The notes: a model not told the origin generated them from the letters alone. 64,000 nt of DNA from Anaerolineaceae bacterium (GCA_016841525.1 JAENYZ010000001.1:744001-808000); one strand, 5' to 3'. Counted from the first letter of the stretch, positions 52,710 through 62,364 are shown. Numbers and translations: made by a program.

Positions 52710-53475
52710 GGTCCACAACTCCCAGGTAGGCTTCGATCACGCGATCATCATTCTGGATTTGTTCGGGATTGCCTTCTGCAATTTTCTCCCCGTGGTCAAT
52801 AACAATAATCCGAGGGCAAATACCCATCACCACACGCATTTGATGTTCAATCAGGAAAATTGTTAAATCAAAGGAATCCAGAATATGTTGAATAAAAGCC
52901 ATCAATTCCTCTGCATCCGAAGGACTCATCCCTGCTGCAGGTTCATCAAGCAAAAGCAAACGGGGTTCTGTTGCTAAAGCTCGGGCAATCTCCAATTTCC
53001 GCTGCAAACCGTAGGGCAAGGATGTCGGCTCATCTTCAGCAAAGCGATCCAAACCAAGGGACTCTAAGAGCGTCATCCCCGTTCTGCGCATTTCGCTTTC
53101 TTCTTTCATATAATTTGGCAAATGCAGAATGGCAGATGCAGGATCAGACGCCAGTCTTAAGTGCTTTCCAACAATTACATTTTCAAGGACATTTAATCCT
53201 TTAAACAAGCGAATGTTTTGGAAGGTGCGAGCAATCCCTCTTTTAGTAATCTGATCCGGTCGCTTGCCAGAAATATCCTCACCCTGGAAAATAATGCTAC
53301 CTTCTGTCGGCTCATAGATACCGGTGATAACGTTAAAAATGGTGGTTTTCCCCGAACCATTCGGACCGATCAAGGCACATAATTCTCCTTCAACCAAGTG
53401 GGTTGAAAAATGATTGACCGCTGTCAAACCGCCAAATCTTTTTGTCAAATCTTTTACTTCCAGTAAAGTGGTCAT
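52702..53475 (-). CDS. livG: branched-chain amino acid ABC transporter, ATP-binding protein LivG
   Basis: 257 residues. Walker A ALIGPNGSGKTTIFNVITG is followed by the LivG segment KRGIARTFQNIRLFKGLNVLENV, a modified signature LPYGLQRKLEIARALAT and Walker B LLLLDEPAAGMSP. The ALIGPNGSGKTT loop and RTFQNIRLF are typical of LivG rather than LivF. Its ATG overlaps the livM stop by 4 bases. Confidence 0.95.
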   Translation of the reverse strand: MTTLLEVKDLTKRFGGLTAVNHFSTHLVEGELCALIGPNGSGKTTIFNVITGIYEPTEGSIIFQGEDISGKRPDQITKRGIARTFQNIRLFKGLNVLENVIVGKHLRLASDPASAILHLPNYMKEESEMRRTGMTLLESLGLDRFAEDEPTSLPYGLQRKLEIARALATEPRLLLLDEPAAGMSPSDAEELMAFIQHILDSFDLTIFLIEHQMRVVMGICPRIIVIDHGEKIAEGNPEQIQNDDRVIEAYLGVVDHA

Positions 53476-54545
53476 GCTTCATCTCCTCCCGTTGATCCGT
53501 CACCCTTTTTCGAACGCAGTCGATTGAATAACCGGAACAAGCCGTCCCACGAAAATTCGTTGTTCCCCATCAACCCCTTACGGGAGAAAAGGATGACCAG
53601 TAGAAGCAAGACAGAGAAGATAACCATTCGCATGCCTGGAATGCCTGGAACAGTAAGTGACCCAATCGTGAACTGGGATTCAAGCGGGCGCAGTGCTTCA
53701 AGAAATATCGTATATAGACTGGCAGAAATGACGCTGCCCGTCAGGCTGCCCATGCCGCCCATGACGGTGACCCCAACTATTTGATATGTCAATGTGAACA
53801 AGAAAACCTTTGGGTCAATCGTGCTGATCAGGTTCGCCATCAATCCGCCTGCAACACCGACAAAGAAGGATGAAACACCAAATGCCATCATCTTATGCTT
53901 AAACAAATTGACACCTAATGCTTCTGCCGCTACTTCATCATCCCTCACAGCAGAGATGGCCCGACCATAAGAGCTGTCCACCAGGCGTTTGATGATAAAT
54001 ACACAAACTGCCAAACACCCCCAGGACCAGAACAGGTTTGTGTAACCCGGGATTCCCTTAAGCCCAAGAGCGCCATTGGTCAGAGACTGCATATTGACCA
54101 TCAGCGAACGGATGATCTCACTAAAACCAAGGGTCGCAATAGCGAGATAATCACCATGCAACCGCAATGCTGGCCAGGCAATCAACATCGATAGAATTGC
54201 TGTTATCAGCCCGCCAACAATTAATGCTAACAAGAATGGTAACTCAACGTTTGCAAGGGGTGAGATAATGGGCTTAAGAAAGAAGTTTACAGCCTTTTGT
54301 GCTGGGGACAGCGTTAGCAGCGCCGCCACATAAGCGCCGATGGCAGCAAAACCGGCATGCCCCAGCGAAAATTGACCTGTGTAACCAAATATGAGATTGA
54401 ATGTTACAGAAAATATTGAATAAATCGCGCACAAATTGAGTATGCGTCTGTAGTAAGGGTTTAGAGATTTTTCTGCAAAAAACAATAAGACAACAATGAC
54501 CAGCAAAGCAATAAAGGTTAAGATTGTATTTCGTTTCAGTTTCAT
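53472..54545 (-). CDS. livM: branched-chain amino acid ABC transporter, permease LivM
   Basis: 357 residues with about nine membrane segments. The LivM motifs are YTGQFSLGHAGFAAIGAYVAALL near 54-76, LHGDYLAIATLGFSEIIR near 128 and SYGRAISAVRDDEVAAEALGVNLF near 193. The C-terminal SRKGLMG is also typical. It forms the channel with LivH. Its C-terminus has an unusual charged tail (RLRSKKGDGSTGGDEA). It lies 4 bases from the livH stop. Confidence 0.95.
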   Translation of the reverse strand: MKLKRNTILTFIALLVIVVLLFFAEKSLNPYYRRILNLCAIYSIFSVTFNLIFGYTGQFSLGHAGFAAIGAYVAALLTLSPAQKAVNFFLKPIISPLANVELPFLLALIVGGLITAILSMLIAWPALRLHGDYLAIATLGFSEIIRSLMVNMQSLTNGALGLKGIPGYTNLFWSWGCLAVCVFIIKRLVDSSYGRAISAVRDDEVAAEALGVNLFKHKMMAFGVSSFFVGVAGGLMANLISTIDPKVFLFTLTYQIVGVTVMGGMGSLTGSVISASLYTIFLEALRPLESQFTIGSLTVPGIPGMRMVIFSVLLLLVILFSRKGLMGNNEFSWDGLFRLFNRLRSKKGDGSTGGDEA

Positions 54546-54549
54546 TGTC

Positions 54550-55470
54550 TTATACCTTTTCCGGTTGGACTTCTCCCATGATCCCGGTAGGCCGGAACAA
54601 CAGCAGGAGAATTAATATAGCGAATGAAAAGGCATCTCGATAGCCTGACAGGCTGGGGAAGAATGCCACCAGCATGATCTCAACAATCCCTAGTAACAGC
54701 CCCCCAATCATAGCACCACCTACGTTTCCAATTCCTCCCAGTACCGCAGCAACAAATGCCTTCAATCCTGGCATCACACCCATCAAGGGATTTATTTGTG
54801 GAAACTTAATCGCCCAAAGAATGCCGCCGACTGCCGCCAGGCAAGACCCGAGCAAAAATGCAAACATGATAGTTTTGTTGGTGTTCACACCCATCAACCC
54901 TGTGGTCTCAATATCTTTTGAAAGCGCACGCATAGCTGTACCAGCTTTTGTGTGATTGATAATCAAAATCAAGCCCACAAAAAGCACCAACGAAACGGCA
55001 ATAATAATGGGGGTATAACTGACAAATGTAATCGACCCGATATTCAGCATTTTGTCCATAAAAGGGGGTCGCGAAAAAGCTTTCGGTCGTCCGCCAAAAA
55101 TAACAATCGCAAGGTTTTCTAACAAAAATGAAACTGCTACAGCTGCCGTAAATAAATTGATGCGAGGAAATTCCCGTAATGGGCGGTATGCAACTTTTTC
55201 CATGACCACACCAACGCCAGCAGTAACACCAACAGCAAAAATAAATGCTGCCCACCATGGAAGAAAAAACATAGAAACGCCATAAAAAGCAAAGTACGAT
55301 CCCAGCATGACGAGATCCCCATGGGCAAAGTTGATCAGCCTTAAGATACCATAGACCATTGTATATCCTATGGCGATCAGGGCATATAAGCTCCCTAAAG
55401 AGATCCCATTGGCTAAGTTCTGAAAAAACGAATCAAAAGTCATAGAATTTATCCAATCGGTAAGATTCAA
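54550..55470 (-). CDS. livH: branched-chain amino acid ABC transporter, permease LivH
   Basis: 306 residues, about eight membrane segments. The motif LANGISLGSLYALIAIGYTMVYGILRLINFAHGDLVMLGSY (described by its ends LANGISLG and GDLVMLG, about 20-55) identifies LivH. TAMRALSKDIETTGLMGVN near 192 is the conserved cytoplasmic loop, and GGIGNVGGAMIGGLLLG near 245 completes the pattern. It partners with LivM. A hairpin (55488-55514) separates it from the binding-protein gene. Confidence 0.95.
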   Translation of the reverse strand: MNLTDWINSMTFDSFFQNLANGISLGSLYALIAIGYTMVYGILRLINFAHGDLVMLGSYFAFYGVSMFFLPWWAAFIFAVGVTAGVGVVMEKVAYRPLREFPRINLFTAAVAVSFLLENLAIVIFGGRPKAFSRPPFMDKMLNIGSITFVSYTPIIIAVSLVLFVGLILIINHTKAGTAMRALSKDIETTGLMGVNTNKTIMFAFLLGSCLAAVGGILWAIKFPQINPLMGVMPGLKAFVAAVLGGIGNVGGAMIGGLLLGIVEIMLVAFFPSLSGYRDAFSFAILILLLLFRPTGIMGEVQPEKV

Positions 55471-55487
55471 AACACCCAGATAACAAA

Positions 55488-55514
55488 AGGGCGCCCGTCC
55501 AAGGCGAGCGCCCT
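55488..55514 (-). terminator. partial terminator between livK and livH
   Basis: Inverted repeat AGGGCGC ... GCGCCCT with a 13-base loop, followed on the minus strand by TTTTGTT. It lies in the 60-base gap between the binding-protein stop and the livH start. This is the common arrangement that lets the binding protein be made in excess over the permease. Confidence 0.7.
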
Positions 55515-55530
55515 ATTCAATTGATTAAGT

Positions 55531-56688
55531 TTACGGGCTAACCGTCGACAGATACTTGAATGCGCCATCCCGAACTTCAAGGACAACCGCATCCTTGACG
55601 GCATCACCGGTTTCATTGATGGTGATATAGCCTGTTACACCCTCAAAGTTCTCTGTGGCAGCCATCGCATCACGAATATCATCACGATCGAAAGAACCTG
55701 CCCTCTCGATAGCATCAATCACCAGCATATACGCATCATAACCTAATGCAGCCATTGCGCTTGGTGCCTCGCCATATTCTGCCTGGAAAGCCTCTACAAA
55801 GGGTGCCGATGCCGGAGTTGTGGCAGCCTCAGCAGAATAGTGAGAACTGAACACCGCACCTTCAGCAGCATCTCCAGCGATATCGACAAGCTCCGGTGCT
55901 TCCCATGCGTCCGTTCCCATGAAGAGACCAGTGAAGCCCATTTCACGCGCTTGTTTCATTAACAAGGCTGCATCGCCGTAATACCCAGGAGCAAAAATTG
56001 CCTGTGCATCACCAATGTCAGAAAGCTGGGCTGTGAAGTCCTGGTCGCCATCCTGGTAGGAGGTCTCACTTACGATGCCTTCCTCTGACCCGGTCAGGTC
56101 AATCCAGGATTGCTTAAAGAAAGCTGCTAAGCCCACAGAATAATCCTGTGAAATATTCTGGATGATGGCTACCTTTTCGATGCCCTGTTCAGTGGCGTAT
56201 TTTGCCATCACACGACCCTGGAATGGGTCAATAAAGCAAGCACGGAAGTAATATTCTTTACCTTCTGTCACAAGCGGGTTCGTTGGTGAGCAGCCCATCA
56301 CAGGCACACCAGCCGCTTCAGAAACCTCACCACCAGCCATTGAGTTTGAAGAACCGTAGCTGCCCACAACTGCAATTGCATTTTCCTGTTCGATCAAACG
56401 TGTCATGGCGGTCGCAGATTCTGCTTTATCGCCTCGGTTGTCAACCAGCACCATTCGAACAGGCACACCTAACACTTCATCTTTTTGGGCATAAGCAAGG
56501 TCAACACCCTGCATTGTCTGGACGCCGCCAGCAGCTTGGGCACCTGTCATCGGTTCGTAGACGCCAATCACAACTTCTTGGATTTCTTCAATTTCACCAG
56601 GCTCTTCCGCTGCAGGCGAGCAGCCAAGCAAAACAGCACTGATCATTATCAGTGCAAACCCGACATTCAAAATTCTCTTAAACAGCAT
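55531..56688 (-). CDS. livK: branched-chain amino acid ABC transporter, substrate-binding lipoprotein
   Basis: About 385 residues. The lipoprotein signal reads MLFKRILNVGFALIMISAVL with lipobox L-L-G-C. A linker (AEEPGEIEEIQE) leads into a type I periplasmic binding fold: VVIGVYEPMTGAQAAGGVQTM, RMVLVDNRGDKAESATAMTRLI, AVVGSYGSSNSMA, and YDAYMLVIDAIERAG. It captures an amino acid or amide for LivHMGF; the ligand is not deducible. The ATG at 56688 follows AGGAGAGG; a TTG 18 bases upstream would include that ribosome site in the coding part. Confidence 0.94.
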   Translation of the reverse strand: MLFKRILNVGFALIMISAVLLGCSPAAEEPGEIEEIQEVVIGVYEPMTGAQAAGGVQTMQGVDLAYAQKDEVLGVPVRMVLVDNRGDKAESATAMTRLIEQENAIAVVGSYGSSNSMAGGEVSEAAGVPVMGCSPTNPLVTEGKEYYFRACFIDPFQGRVMAKYATEQGIEKVAIIQNISQDYSVGLAAFFKQSWIDLTGSEEGIVSETSYQDGDQDFTAQLSDIGDAQAIFAPGYYGDAALLMKQAREMGFTGLFMGTDAWEAPELVDIAGDAAEGAVFSSHYSAEAATTPASAPFVEAFQAEYGEAPSAMAALGYDAYMLVIDAIERAGSFDRDDIRDAMAATENFEGVTGYITINETGDAVKDAVVLEVRDGAFKYLSTVSP

Positions 56689-56891
56689 TAAACCTCTCCT
56701 TTTCAAGATATACTAAAGACCTTAATTGAGTTAAATGGGAAAATTATATAATCTGACGATAGGCGAACCTCCTTTTGGTGAGTTTTGGTCCTGCCGAACA
56801 TTGATTATTTTTCTTACAATGTATTCATCACGATCAAGAAAATTTTACCATAATTTCTTGTTCGCTTTTAAAGTCAAGTCTTTATATTTAC

Positions 56892-57857
56892 TTACAAGCC
56901 TCGCTCCCCACGGATGTAAGGTACACCCAGGGCAGCTGGTGCTCCGCGACGCTTACGCCTGGCTGTACTTGATCCCCAAACCAGGGCAATAATTGTGAGA
57001 ATAAACGGGGTCATCTGTAAAAAGAAAACCAGGTTATGGTCATAAAAGAATGGATTTCGCATCCCAAGAAACGTCATAGGACCCTGCAGGTCAAGCGTAA
57101 ACCGTCGCAGCATGCCAAAGAAATAACCGCCTAAGGCTGCCGGGAAGGGGTTCCAATGGGCAAAGATTACCAATGCAATCGCAATCCATCCCTGCCCTGA
57201 AGTGGTCAGGCTGCTGTACCAACCCGGGGAGATCGCAATACTGATAGCAGCGCCGGCTAATCCAGCCATACAGCCGCCAATAAAGGTGTAAATATATCTT
57301 AATCGATACACGTTTATGCCTAAAGTATCTGCTGCTGAAGGTTTTTCCCCGACAGCTTTGAGGTGCATCCCCGGTCGAGTTTTATGAATGTAAAACCAGG
57401 TTAGCGGCACCAAAATATATCCTAAATAAACCAGTATATTGAAATCCGTAAAGAAAATCCTGCCAAACCAGGGAATGGATGATAATAATGGGATGTCCAG
57501 GCTTGGGAGTATCGCAGCGTTTTTCCCTGTCAGTCCTTCACCTAAAACCAACGCTAACCCGGTGCCTAAAAACGTCAGGGATAAACCGCTCACGGTTTGA
57601 TCCGCCTGAAAGTGAATGGTCACCACGCCATGTGCAAGGCTGAGAATCCCGCCAGCCAGGATGCCTGCCAATAAACCCAACCAGGCATTTTGTGTTGTAA
57701 ATGCCACCTTAAAAGCTGCCATGGCACCAATCAACATCATCCCTTCAACACCCAGATTCATCACACCGGATCGTTCTGCCAGGATTTCACCTAAAGACGC
57801 AAATATTAATATTGTGCCGGTAGCTAAACCGGCTCGTAAAATAACTTCAAAGCTCAT
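56892..57857 (-). CDS. BMP-type nucleoside/purine ABC transporter, permease 2
   Basis: The 321-residue permease has about 9-10 membrane segments. The N-terminus LASLGEILAERSGVMNLGVEGMMLIGAMAAFK (ends LASLGEIL and GAMAAFK, about 20-50) is diagnostic of the NupQ/YufQ-type permeases that work with BMP binding proteins. GMHLKAVGEKPSAADTLGINVYRLRY near 167 is the conserved cytoplasmic loop. Its ATG overlaps the first permease stop. It is the last gene of this operon. Confidence 0.93.
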   Translation of the reverse strand: MSFEVILRAGLATGTILIFASLGEILAERSGVMNLGVEGMMLIGAMAAFKVAFTTQNAWLGLLAGILAGGILSLAHGVVTIHFQADQTVSGLSLTFLGTGLALVLGEGLTGKNAAILPSLDIPLLSSIPWFGRIFFTDFNILVYLGYILVPLTWFYIHKTRPGMHLKAVGEKPSAADTLGINVYRLRYIYTFIGGCMAGLAGAAISIAISPGWYSSLTTSGQGWIAIALVIFAHWNPFPAALGGYFFGMLRRFTLDLQGPMTFLGMRNPFFYDHNLVFFLQMTPFILTIIALVWGSSTARRKRRGAPAALGVPYIRGERGL

Positions 57858-58957
57858 GCAATCTCCTCCTGGCGTTTTACTATGCTGATCCTGTACCGCA
57901 GCAATACATCACTGCTGATCACCAGGAATAAAATCGTGCCCTGGATCATAAAGCTCAACCCGGAAGGCTGAATTTCACGTCCTGCCACTATTAAAGCCCC
58001 AAATAATATCGAAACAAGAATGACCACAAAGGGGTTCAATTTTGCCAACCACGCAACAATCACGCCAGAAAATCCGTAATTGGTCGAAATCCGTTCCTGT
58101 AAGCGGTGCACGACCCCCGTGATTTCAGACATACCAGCTAAGCCAGCCAGGGCACCGGAAACCATCATCACCAAAATCATATTCCGGGCGATATTGATAC
58201 CAGCATACTCCGCCGCTTTTGGATTATCACCAATCAGGTTAATCTCATAACCCCATCGGCTGTATTTTAAGATCAGCCAGAGCACAACTGCCGCTACCAG
58301 CCCAAATACAACACCAAGGTGCAGGGTAATCCCTGAAAAAACCGGGTACTGCTTTGCCAAATCCGCCAATCTGGGCAACCAGGCGACTTTTTCAAAGGTC
58401 GGGGTCATTTGGAAACCGGCGTCGGAATATTTTCCAAAAATCCAGTAGTTGTTCCAGAAGACCGCAACATAGTTGAGCATCAATGTTGTGATGACTTCAT
58501 TGACGTTAAATTTTGCCTTCAAAAAACCGGGGATGAAACCGTAAACGGCACCCCCAAGAATACCCATAACCCCCATCAGAGATAATACTAATACTCTTGG
58601 ACTATCCATAGGCACCAGCGGCACGAGCACAACCAGGCTGGCAAAGAAAGCGCCCATGTAAAACTGCCCTTCCGCACCGATGTTGATCATGTTCATCCGA
58701 AAAGCCAGACTGCAGCCCAAACCAATCAATATTAATGGGGTCGCTTTTACAATGATGTCTGAAAAAGCCCCCCAACTGCCAAAGGAAGCCCTGAAGAAAA
58801 AGCCAAACACTCTTATGGGATCCCCACCAATAGACCAAAGTACAATGCCGCTGATAATAAAGGCAGCGACAACTGCCCCCACCGATGTTGCAAGGGGCAT
58901 CCATTTTGGAATTTCTTCTGTCCGCCTCGTCAATTGAATTCTGAATGGCAGTTTCAT
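57854..58957 (-). CDS. BMP-type nucleoside/purine ABC transporter, permease 1
   Basis: 367 residues. Family pattern: GSWGAFSDIIVKATPLILIGLGCSLAFR near 62-90, MINIGAEGQFYMGAF, VITTLMLNYVA near 156, and NPKAAEYAGINIARNM near 240. These match NupP/YufP-type nucleoside permeases. It forms the channel with the second permease. It overlaps both neighbouring genes by 4 bases, so the operon is tightly coupled. Confidence 0.93.
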   Translation of the reverse strand: MKLPFRIQLTRRTEEIPKWMPLATSVGAVVAAFIISGIVLWSIGGDPIRVFGFFFRASFGSWGAFSDIIVKATPLILIGLGCSLAFRMNMINIGAEGQFYMGAFFASLVVLVPLVPMDSPRVLVLSLMGVMGILGGAVYGFIPGFLKAKFNVNEVITTLMLNYVAVFWNNYWIFGKYSDAGFQMTPTFEKVAWLPRLADLAKQYPVFSGITLHLGVVFGLVAAVVLWLILKYSRWGYEINLIGDNPKAAEYAGINIARNMILVMMVSGALAGLAGMSEITGVVHRLQERISTNYGFSGVIVAWLAKLNPFVVILVSILFGALIVAGREIQPSGLSFMIQGTILFLVISSDVLLRYRISIVKRQEEIA

Positions 58958-60489
58958 TCGTCGCTCCTCAAAGAGCCAGTCATCATCATGCCGACTGTAT
59001 TCAAATCCGCCTGATCAGCATCAAGCTGACCGACCAATTCACCTTCATAAATGACGGCAATGCGGTCACTGAGCTCAAACAATTCTTCCAGTTCTTCTGA
59101 AAGCAGCAGGATCGCAGCGCCATTTGACCGCTGCTCCAGCAGTAATTTTTGTACACTTTCTATCGCTCCCACATCCAAACCCCGTGTCGGCTGCATAGCA
59201 ACGATTAATTTCGGATCACAGGATATCTCCCTGGCGAGAATTAATTTTTGCAAATTTCCCCCAGAAAGTTTTCGTGCCTGGGTGTTCACACTGGGGGCTT
59301 GAATGTCATATAAATCCTTCAAGCCAGATGCATGTTCATCTGCAGCCGGGTAGTTTATCCGCCAGCCATTGCTGATTGGATCCTGACGGTAATTTTTCAT
59401 GATCGCATTACCAGTAATCGAGATATTCGGTGCTGTGCCAACACCTGTCCGGTCTTCAGGAATGTGCGCCATACCGCATTTCATCCCTGCCCTGGGTGAT
59501 TGATTAGCAAGCTCCTGGCCATTAATGCAAATTGACCCGGTACAAGGGCGTAAACCCGTGATCGCCTCAACAAGCTCACTTTGTCCATTACCAGCCACAC
59601 CGGCAATTCCTAAAATCTCCCCTTCTCGAATAGTAAAGGAAACGTTCTTAACCGCTGGCAACCCGCGACTGTTTTCTGCACTCAAATTGCTGACCTCAAG
59701 GACAACTTCTCCTGTTTCCTTGAGATCCTTTTCAATCCTAAAAATAACCTCTCGGCCGACCATCAACTCAGCCAATTGAGTTCTTGTAAGTCCTTCAACC
59801 GGGATCCCCTCAGCGGTCACTTTCCCTTTTCTTAACACGGTCAAACGGTCTGCAACTTGCTGAACCTCATTCAACTTATGACTGATAAAGATGATCGATT
59901 TCCCCTGTGCGACAAGGGCGGACATGGTTTCCATCAAATCGTCAATTTCTTGCGGTGCCAAAACAGCCGTGGGCTCATCCAAAATCAGGATATCGACGCC
60001 GCGGTAAAGCATTTTTAGAATTTCAACGCGCTGCTGCTCCCCCACTGACAACTGCCAGATTTTAGCAGTAGGATCTACTTTGAGTCCATACTTTTCCTGC
60101 AGTTCTCCAATTTTGCTGTTGTATTTAGGCAGATTCATGATGAATTTAGGTTCATCCAAACCTAAAAGGATATTCTCAGTAACTGTCAAGGTGGGCACCA
60201 GCATAAAGTGCTGATGCACCATGCCAATTCCACTTGCTATTGCATCTTTTGGGGAATTAAAGATTGTCGTTTTACCATTAATCTTGATGGTTCCGGACTC
60301 TGGCCGATACAGCCCGGAAAGGACATTCATTAAAGTGCTCTTGCCTGCACCATTTTCACCCAGGAGGGCGTGGATTTCCCCACGTCTTAAAGTGAAGTTG
60401 ACATGGTCGTTCGCCAAAACCCCGGGGAAACGCAGGACAATGTCATGCATTTCCACGGAAAAATTATTTTCTTGTCCTATCGAACTCAT
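58954..60489 (-). CDS. BMP-type nucleoside/purine ABC transporter, double ATP-binding protein
   Basis: The 511-residue protein carries two ATPase cassettes, as in NupO/YufO and RbsA. Cassette 1 has ALLGENGAGKSTLMNVLSG (about 41), signature LSVGEQQRVEILKMLYRG and DILILDEPTAVLAPQ. Cassette 2 has GVAGNGQSELVEAITGL (degenerate Walker A, about 300), LSGGNLQKLILAREI and PTRGLDVGAIESV. The degenerate second Walker A is normal for this class. It energises uptake of nucleosides or purines. Confidence 0.94.
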   Translation of the reverse strand: MSSIGQENNFSVEMHDIVLRFPGVLANDHVNFTLRRGEIHALLGENGAGKSTLMNVLSGLYRPESGTIKINGKTTIFNSPKDAIASGIGMVHQHFMLVPTLTVTENILLGLDEPKFIMNLPKYNSKIGELQEKYGLKVDPTAKIWQLSVGEQQRVEILKMLYRGVDILILDEPTAVLAPQEIDDLMETMSALVAQGKSIIFISHKLNEVQQVADRLTVLRKGKVTAEGIPVEGLTRTQLAELMVGREVIFRIEKDLKETGEVVLEVSNLSAENSRGLPAVKNVSFTIREGEILGIAGVAGNGQSELVEAITGLRPCTGSICINGQELANQSPRAGMKCGMAHIPEDRTGVGTAPNISITGNAIMKNYRQDPISNGWRINYPAADEHASGLKDLYDIQAPSVNTQARKLSGGNLQKLILAREISCDPKLIVAMQPTRGLDVGAIESVQKLLLEQRSNGAAILLLSEELEELFELSDRIAVIYEGELVGQLDADQADLNTVGMMMTGSLRSDE

Positions 60490-60539
60490 AATTCCTGCTT
60501 ATTATTAAAAATAAAAAATTGATGATGCCAATCATACAT

Positions 60540-60578
60540 CACAACCAGGGATTACAAGCATGTCCATCCCTGGTTGTG
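60540..60578. other. perfect hairpin between binding-protein and ATPase genes
   Basis: 13-bp inverted repeat CACAACCAGGGAT / ATCCCTGGTTGTG with a 13-base loop, in the gap after the BMP binding-protein stop (60596). There is no T-run. It is likely an mRNA-stabilising or partial-terminating structure, serving like the hairpin after livK. Confidence 0.65.
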
Positions 60579-60595
60579 ACAAATTCAAGTTTATT

Positions 60596-61840
60596 TTAGA
60601 GATCAGGCAGTTCAGCCGTGATATTTTCGTTCCACCAGTACATACAGGTTTCACATTCACTGCCAAACTCTTTGAAGCCATCCAGGTCCAATTGTTCGAG
60701 GCTCTCGCCTTCTTCCAGGATGACATTACCCTGGTTGTCAACAATGGGTCCGGAGAATACATCAAAGCGGGTAAATTCGCCAGCCAGCATTTGGTCAAGG
60801 ATATCTCGCACCATTTGAAGATCTTCTTCTGGCAGCTCAGCAACGCCGGGCATTAATTCTTCACCTTCCATAAAACCGTACAGACCGAGCGCACCCGTGT
60901 CCCCATCGAAGTACTGCCAACCACCCTTCCAGGTGCCTTCGCGAGATCCTTCAACGATCTTAGCGTATTCAGGACCCCAGTTCCAGTACATGGAAGTTAA
61001 GCAGGTGTCGAGGGTGCAGTTGCCGTAATAATCGTAGGTGATGCCCCATTTACCTTCAGGTGCAGCGATTGCCGGGGCGGGTGTATCAGCACCTGTCATC
61101 ACGACCTGCGCACCCGCAGAGAATAGGGACTCCGCACCTTCCTGTTCCAGGATTGGGTCATGCCATGTGTTGATGAAACGCACGTCAATGGTGCATTCAG
61201 GACAGGTTTCTTCTACACCCAATGCAAAGGCATTGCCTAAGCGCAATTCTTCAGGGATTGGGAAAGTCGCCATATAGCCCAGCTTCGGGTTACCATCCAT
61301 CATTGCACGTGAACCGGCGAGCATACCAGCGAGATATTTGATGTTTTCCATGGCACCCATCAGGTTACCAAAGTTCTCACCATTAGCTTTGTAACCGCTG
61401 ACATGAATGATATCAACATCCGGGAATTCATTGGCAACAATTTCCGATGAGTCCATGAAGCCAAAGGAGGTTGTGAAGATCACATCAAAGCCCTTGCGAG
61501 CGAGGGATCGTGTCACCTGTTCCGAGTCTGCACCTTCAGCTACATTTTCAACATAAGCTGTGTGCACACCTTCCAGGTTTTCTTCCACATACAGACGCCC
61601 AACATCATGGGATTGTGACCAACCGCCATCATCATGGGGGCCGACGTAAACAAAGGCGACATTATAGCAGCCTTCAATCGGCGCAGGGACCTGGTAACTC
61701 CCGACGGATTCGGCAGTGGTTTCAGCTCTGCAATCGACTTCGGTGCCTTCTTCTTCCTCTGGTGCTGTTTCACCGCAGCCGACCAAACCAATCGACAGAA
61801 TAAGCAAAAAACATACAAACATAATAATTTTTTTCTTCAT
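60596..61840 (-). CDS. BMP family ABC transporter substrate-binding lipoprotein
   Basis: About 414 residues. The lipoprotein signal reads MKKKIIMFVCFLLILSIGLV with lipobox L-V-G-C. The acidic linker is PEEEEG. The BMP (PF02608) fold follows: NVAFVYVGPHDDGGWSQSHD, GFDVIFTTSFGFMDSS, IIHVSGYKANGENFGNLMGA and GYMATFPIPEELRLGNAFALG. BMP proteins bind nucleosides, purines or similar. The ATG at 61840 has an AAGGAAAAGAA site; the longer upstream frame lacks one and would hide the signal peptide. First gene of the four-gene operon. Confidence 0.93.
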   Translation of the reverse strand: MKKKIIMFVCFLLILSIGLVGCGETAPEEEEGTEVDCRAETTAESVGSYQVPAPIEGCYNVAFVYVGPHDDGGWSQSHDVGRLYVEENLEGVHTAYVENVAEGADSEQVTRSLARKGFDVIFTTSFGFMDSSEIVANEFPDVDIIHVSGYKANGENFGNLMGAMENIKYLAGMLAGSRAMMDGNPKLGYMATFPIPEELRLGNAFALGVEETCPECTIDVRFINTWHDPILEQEGAESLFSAGAQVVMTGADTPAPAIAAPEGKWGITYDYYGNCTLDTCLTSMYWNWGPEYAKIVEGSREGTWKGGWQYFDGDTGALGLYGFMEGEELMPGVAELPEEDLQMVRDILDQMLAGEFTRFDVFSGPIVDNQGNVILEEGESLEQLDLDGFKEFGSECETCMYWWNENITAELPDL

Positions 61841-62193
61841 TTCTTTTCCTTTTGATAGTGAAAGATATTGAGGGTAAATTTCTAATTTGAAATTTTTCCG
61901 ATAACACTCCTTTCGCAAAATCAAAAATGGTGTTCCTTGAAATAATACTTTCCAATTATAAACCAAAATTTATTCATCATGTTACGAATTGATTCAAACA
62001 AAATAAGGAAAATGAACCATGACCTTGAAACTTATGATGGTCTTCATAACAAGTATACAATTGGATTTAATTTTATATTATGGGCGGATTGGTTTTCATC
62101 TTTGATTTCAATTCTAAATCGAAATGAAATCGACTCAAGAATAAAGAAAATTGCCAGGATGGTCACCAGAAATGATGGTTTGATTCCCAAAGA
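61841..62193. other. intergenic region upstream of the BMP operon
   Basis: About 350 AT-rich bases. It should hold the BMP operon promoter on the minus strand, but no consensus pair is convincing. A plus-strand frame 61979-62203 (74 codons) has no ribosome site, ends in the small gene at 62194-62364 on the other strand, and is not called. Confidence 0.45.
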
Positions 62194-62364
62194 TCACCGG
62201 TGAATAACATCGAAATAGAGCGAGAGCAGATATCCAAGGATTGGTGAAAAGACCTTATCTTTGCTTGTTGAGAGATTGTAAAAATACCCGGAAAGATAAT
62301 AACCGCTGCCGATAATCACATAAGCAATCACCAATCTTTTCACCCAACTGAAGATCAACCACAA
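62194..62364 (-). CDS. small membrane protein with TTG start
   Basis: A 56-residue frame begins at a TTG with AAGGAG six bases upstream, a perfect ribosome-site arrangement. The sequence begins LWLIFSWVKRLVIAYVIIGS, one hydrophobic segment. It continues GYYLSGYFYNLSTSKDKVFS and a second one, PILGYLLSLYFDVIHR. It lies 37 bases downstream of the PHP gene on the same strand, so it is probably the last gene of the alr-PHP operon. Function unknown. The frame is short and the start non-ATG, so confidence is moderate. Confidence 0.6.
   Translation of the reverse strand: MWLIFSWVKRLVIAYVIIGSGYYLSGYFYNLSTSKDKVFSPILGYLLSLYFDVIHR

Noticed and set aside
61979-62203. A 74-codon plus-strand frame upstream of the BMP operon
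   Set aside because: No ribosome site, no motif, and it runs into the end of a better-supported small gene on the other strand.
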